In this document: positions 61,342 to 64,000 of the stretch, in pieces
Position numbering within the stretch: the first letter of the stretch is position 1
Layout: every line of letters starts with the position of its first letter
DNA from: Berberis thunbergii
Taxonomy: Eukaryota; Streptophyta; Magnoliopsida; Ranunculales; Berberidaceae
Direction of reading: 5' to 3'
Assembly: GCA_003290165.1 (NCBI GenBank)
Contig: QNQO01000221.1
Span: 62,001-126,000, forward strand
DNA length: 64,000 bases
Program-made: the position numbers and the translations under genes
Notes under the pieces: generated by a model
The model's input: the letters and a program-made list of their open reading frames with translations, nothing else
What the model was told of the DNA's origin: nothing
Databases searched by the model: none

Positions 61342-62230
61342 CAGCCAATGGATTGGGAAGCAGAGTGGAAATGGTGTGAGCAGCACTTCAATGGAACATC
61401 TCCTAGTTCGATGCTGAAAAAGTTGGCCTTGAATGCATCCATTTATCACCTATGGACAGAAAGGAACTGCAGGGTGTTCCAATCTCAGTTCAGAGTAGCT
61501 GCTGACCTGGTCCATAAGATCATTGCTGATGTTCGATTGCGAGTAATAGTCCTGGATCAACAAGTTGAAGATTCAGCTGCTAACCGTGAGCTGTTTGATA
61601 GATGGAGGACTGGAACACTGTTTCAGCTGCGAACACACAGTCTGCATGCATGGCAAAGACCTGATCCAGGTTGGTTCATGCTCAATACAGACGGCTCACT
61701 CAAGGGCAATAAAGGAGGCTACGGTGCGGTAATTAGGGATCATGAGGGACATGTACTGGCAGCAGCAGCAAGGTCTCGAAGAGCACAATCTGTCCTCCTG
61801 CATGAGTTACAGGGAATTGAGCTAGGAATAAGATTAGCTCATCCACATGGCATTCAGCAGATGGTTATATCCATGGATTCCAGCAATGCATTGAAGTACA
61901 TCTCTACCAACAAAGCTCCTCCTTGGGAAGCACTCCACACAACTAGACGTATCAAGGAGGAAATGAGAAAATTTGCAGAATGTAAGGTAATGCATGCAGT
62001 ACGGGAAACGAACCAAGTAGCAGATAAACTAGCCAGCCTCTTACCAAATCATGAGTTTGTCGAGATCACTCCTAGTTCCTTTGCGGAGGATATTAGGAAG
62101 ATTGTTTTTGATGATGCTAGAGGTAGAAAATACTCCCGAATGTAACTGAGATAAACCATGCATTTCTTCTTTTTTCAGTGGTCTGGGGAGCCCATATAAA
62201 CCCCCACGCTTGCTTTTCAAAAATAAAAAA
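61342..62230 (+). mobile_element. 5'-truncated LINE with an intact RNase H domain
   Basis: 889-base insertion between short target duplications, ending in an A-rich tail (TTTTCAAAAATAAAAAAA). Its 3' end resembles the micro-insertion at 56496-56539. It belongs to a LINE subfamily different from the other elements in the window. Confidence 0.7.
61348..62145 (+). CDS. RNase H-like domain of a plant LINE ORF2
   Basis: 265 residues from the first Met inside the insertion; the open frame extends upstream into copy 10 by chance. Residues about 1-75 are the end of the zinc-binding region (LALNASIYHLWTERNCRVF). Residues about 110-250 are the RNase H-like domain. LNTDGSLKGNKGGYGAVIRD supplies the first Asp, LLHELQGIELGI the Glu, ISMDSSNAL the second Asp, and ETNQVADKLASL the last Asp. 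All catalytic positions are kept and there are no stops, which suggests a recent insertion. No promoter or start context is evident. Confidence 0.7.
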   Translation: MDWEAEWKWCEQHFNGTSPSSMLKKLALNASIYHLWTERNCRVFQSQFRVAADLVHKIIADVRLRVIVLDQQVEDSAANRELFDRWRTGTLFQLRTHSLHAWQRPDPGWFMLNTDGSLKGNKGGYGAVIRDHEGHVLAAAARSRRAQSVLLHELQGIELGIRLAHPHGIQQMVISMDSSNALKYISTNKAPPWEALHTTRRIKEEMRKFAECKVMHAVRETNQVADKLASLLPNHEFVEITPSSFAEDIRKIVFDDARGRKYSRM

Positions 62231-62237
62231 AGTACAT

Positions 62238-64000
62238 ATTTGCTTTTCCATACCATTTTTTCTCTGTTAATTGATACATTCCTGTCCCCAACCACCCCAC
62301 CCCCCCCCCCCCCCCCACCCCACCATTCAAAATGGTCTCGAGGGAAGACTGTACATGTTACTTTACCATGTATATCACTAGAATTTTTGCAGAGCTGTTT
62401 CAGTCTAATTTGTTTAGTGTTCACAGAATGTTTCATATGCATTACACATGATGTCAGGAAGGAAGGACTAACACTCAATGGTAAGTTCAATCAAATGATC
62501 TAAGTTGGGTTGCAACTCTTACTAAGTTTGATCCTGACCAAGTTGTCTACATAGCTAATTAGATAAAAACACCTTGTTTGTAACTTTTATTTGAAGTGTA
62601 GTTAATTTGTTAGAAAAATGAGTTTGTCAGCTATATCTATCAGATAGTGCACTAATGCTTTCTTCATTTTTTTCTCACCCACAAGAAATTTTTCATCTGG
62701 TGCATTGAGGTGATTACAATGTCAGATGCCTTACACATACTTTAACGAAAAAATAACTTTGTTCTGATAACTTGTTAAGACATTGTTACTTACATTTCAA
62801 CAGAGTCAGTTTTTTTTTTAAAGTAGGCATAGGGATCAGTTACTAATATAACACAAGTTTCAGCAAATTTAGATTCCGTTTTTGCTTTGAAAACTTCCAG
62901 AATTTATTATCTATCAATCTGCTTTGTAAATTCCTAGAGGAGTATTGTCAACAATGTTTTACCTAAAATGAAGAATAATGGTATGGAATGAAAGCTTGAA
63001 GACACAGAAAGATGTTATAAAACACAACAGGGAGCATATTGACCTGCATGGCTGTAAGCACGAAGCAACCACTTAGAAATGTACATAGTAATGACATAGG
63101 TCTCCACGATATCTTGGGTGGTCGGACCATGACACCAACGGTGGTCCAAGGATTCGCTCAACCCTTGGTACCTCGAGGGTGGAAATATTCTGAGAATCAA
63201 GGGAACAGACTCAGGCTTCAAGTTGAAAAAGTATTTACCCTTTGTTTACTGAAAAGATATAAACTAAAGTCTCTCAACTGGAAGTTAACACACTCATCTC
63301 ATTCCTTATTCGAACTGAAATATTTTGAAGAAATTGATTGGGATTTATTCATGCTACATTAGTAACCCAATTAGTTGATACAGAGTAACATTACAAAGTC
63401 ACCCTACAAATTTTTTTATCTAACTGAGAAAATCATTATAATAGAGATAGGTATAATTCCTTACACAAAAGCTTTGATCGGATTGAATTATTAAGAAGAT
63501 TTGTTTGTTTGTTCCTAGAACTTTTTGCCTCTTTCAAAGAAACTGCAACTTTTCAGCACTATCTAACTAAGCACATTGAGAGCTAAGGATGAACAGATCA
63601 AGGAAAAGAAAAAATTCCCAGCATTTAACATTTTCTCTTTAAATATTGTGAAAGTCACTTTCACATGCATTGGTTGCAGGGCATTTGATATATGTATTGT
63701 ACCTCTGTTAACCGTTTGGGACCTGATGCAAACTAGTTCAACTATAAAAGTGAGAAAGATAAACAGCAAATTGAAAAGAAAAATATTTACATCACTAAAA
63801 GAAGTAACCAATACACATACAATCTCACTTAATATTGACTTCTTATAATTACCTCAGATGAATTCAATCTCCAGAGACAGGATTTTCCATATAGAGTTTA
63901 TTCTGGTATGCTCTTTAACTCGATCTACAAATAATGTACACCATACTGCACATATAATCGATACTTCTCTCCAAGAAACTGCCCAACCAATGGGGAAGAG
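62238..64000. repeat. 3' block and spacer of array unit 10 to the window edge
   Basis: No intact gene. A C-rich microsatellite (62287-62325, CCCCACC with a C16-18 run) sits in the 3' block. Landmarks follow in the order seen after copy 3: ATGGTCTCGAGGGAAGACTG, CATATGCATTACACATGATG, GCATAGGGATCAGTTAC, GTCTCCACGATATCTTGGG (63100). Then from about 63370 sequence matches 26640-27260, including a module Q copy (about 63655-63730, RGTIHISNALQPMHVK on the minus strand). The right edge is inside the spacer. Confidence 0.5.

Noticed and set aside
62287..62325. G-quadruplex candidate on the minus strand
   Set aside because: A C-rich microsatellite with the same origin as the shorter run near 35868. 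Nothing links it to a promoter or gene.
1..64000. Search for a defence island, CRISPR array, toxin-antitoxin pair or biosynthetic cluster
   Set aside because: The DNA is plant nuclear sequence with retrotransposons and a tandem gene array. No prokaryote-type operon, spacer-repeat array or enzyme cluster was seen.

Overview
This window is repeat-rich, AT-rich plant nuclear DNA, most likely from a eudicot. The evidence is plant-type Ty1/copia, Ty3/gypsy, L1-like and RTE-like elements, a foldback MITE, exon-sized coding pieces, and TATA-box promoters with no bacterial-style operons. I cannot name the species. No tRNA, rRNA, CRISPR or recognisable housekeeping gene was seen.

The left 9 kb is a pile-up of Ty3/gypsy remnants. 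A minus-strand element (about 1-4690) has a gag, a tRNA-Asp-type primer site and a long terminal repeat (LTR) but no recognisable pol. It is followed by the plus-strand 3' end of a second element with a complete LTR (6117-7808), then a broken gag and LTR remnant of a third (about 7830-9110).

From about 9.1 kb to the right edge the window is one local array built by repeated tandem duplication. The basic unit has four parts: a conserved promoter block, a short intron-less plus-strand gene for a 103-114 residue Cys/Ser-rich protein of unknown function (core ERRPYHRNCxCALHQ), a 3' block, and a spacer with exon-like pieces on the minus strand. I count ten gene copies. Four are open (9714, 14824, 38551, 47306) and six are broken (35501, 41195, 50518, 53316, 57136, 60996). 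There is also a promoter that has lost its gene (25.5-26.0 kb) and a stray 3' gene end (50.87 kb). Open copies keep a TATA box and most broken copies have lost it. The spacers keep degenerate exon-like modules that could be the remains of a second, divergently transcribed gene family duplicated with the first.

The array was then peppered by transposons, and because the units are paralogous, other units show many of the empty sites. These include an L1-like LINE with its endonuclease deleted (28698-34859), a 5'-truncated relative (11261-13040), a minus-strand LINE (22496-24380), a LINE tail with an intact RNase H (61342-62230), an RTE-type LINE (about 57571-59073), a very young copia element with identical LTRs (17610-22302), an internally deleted copia element (41915-45180), a copia gag-protease fragment (about 36770-37650) and a MITE (53878-54196).

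The most interesting content is the uncharacterised small-protein array itself: its shared promoter element, the decay pattern across copies, and the mirrored minus-strand exon modules. No complete new molecular system can be claimed from sequence alone.
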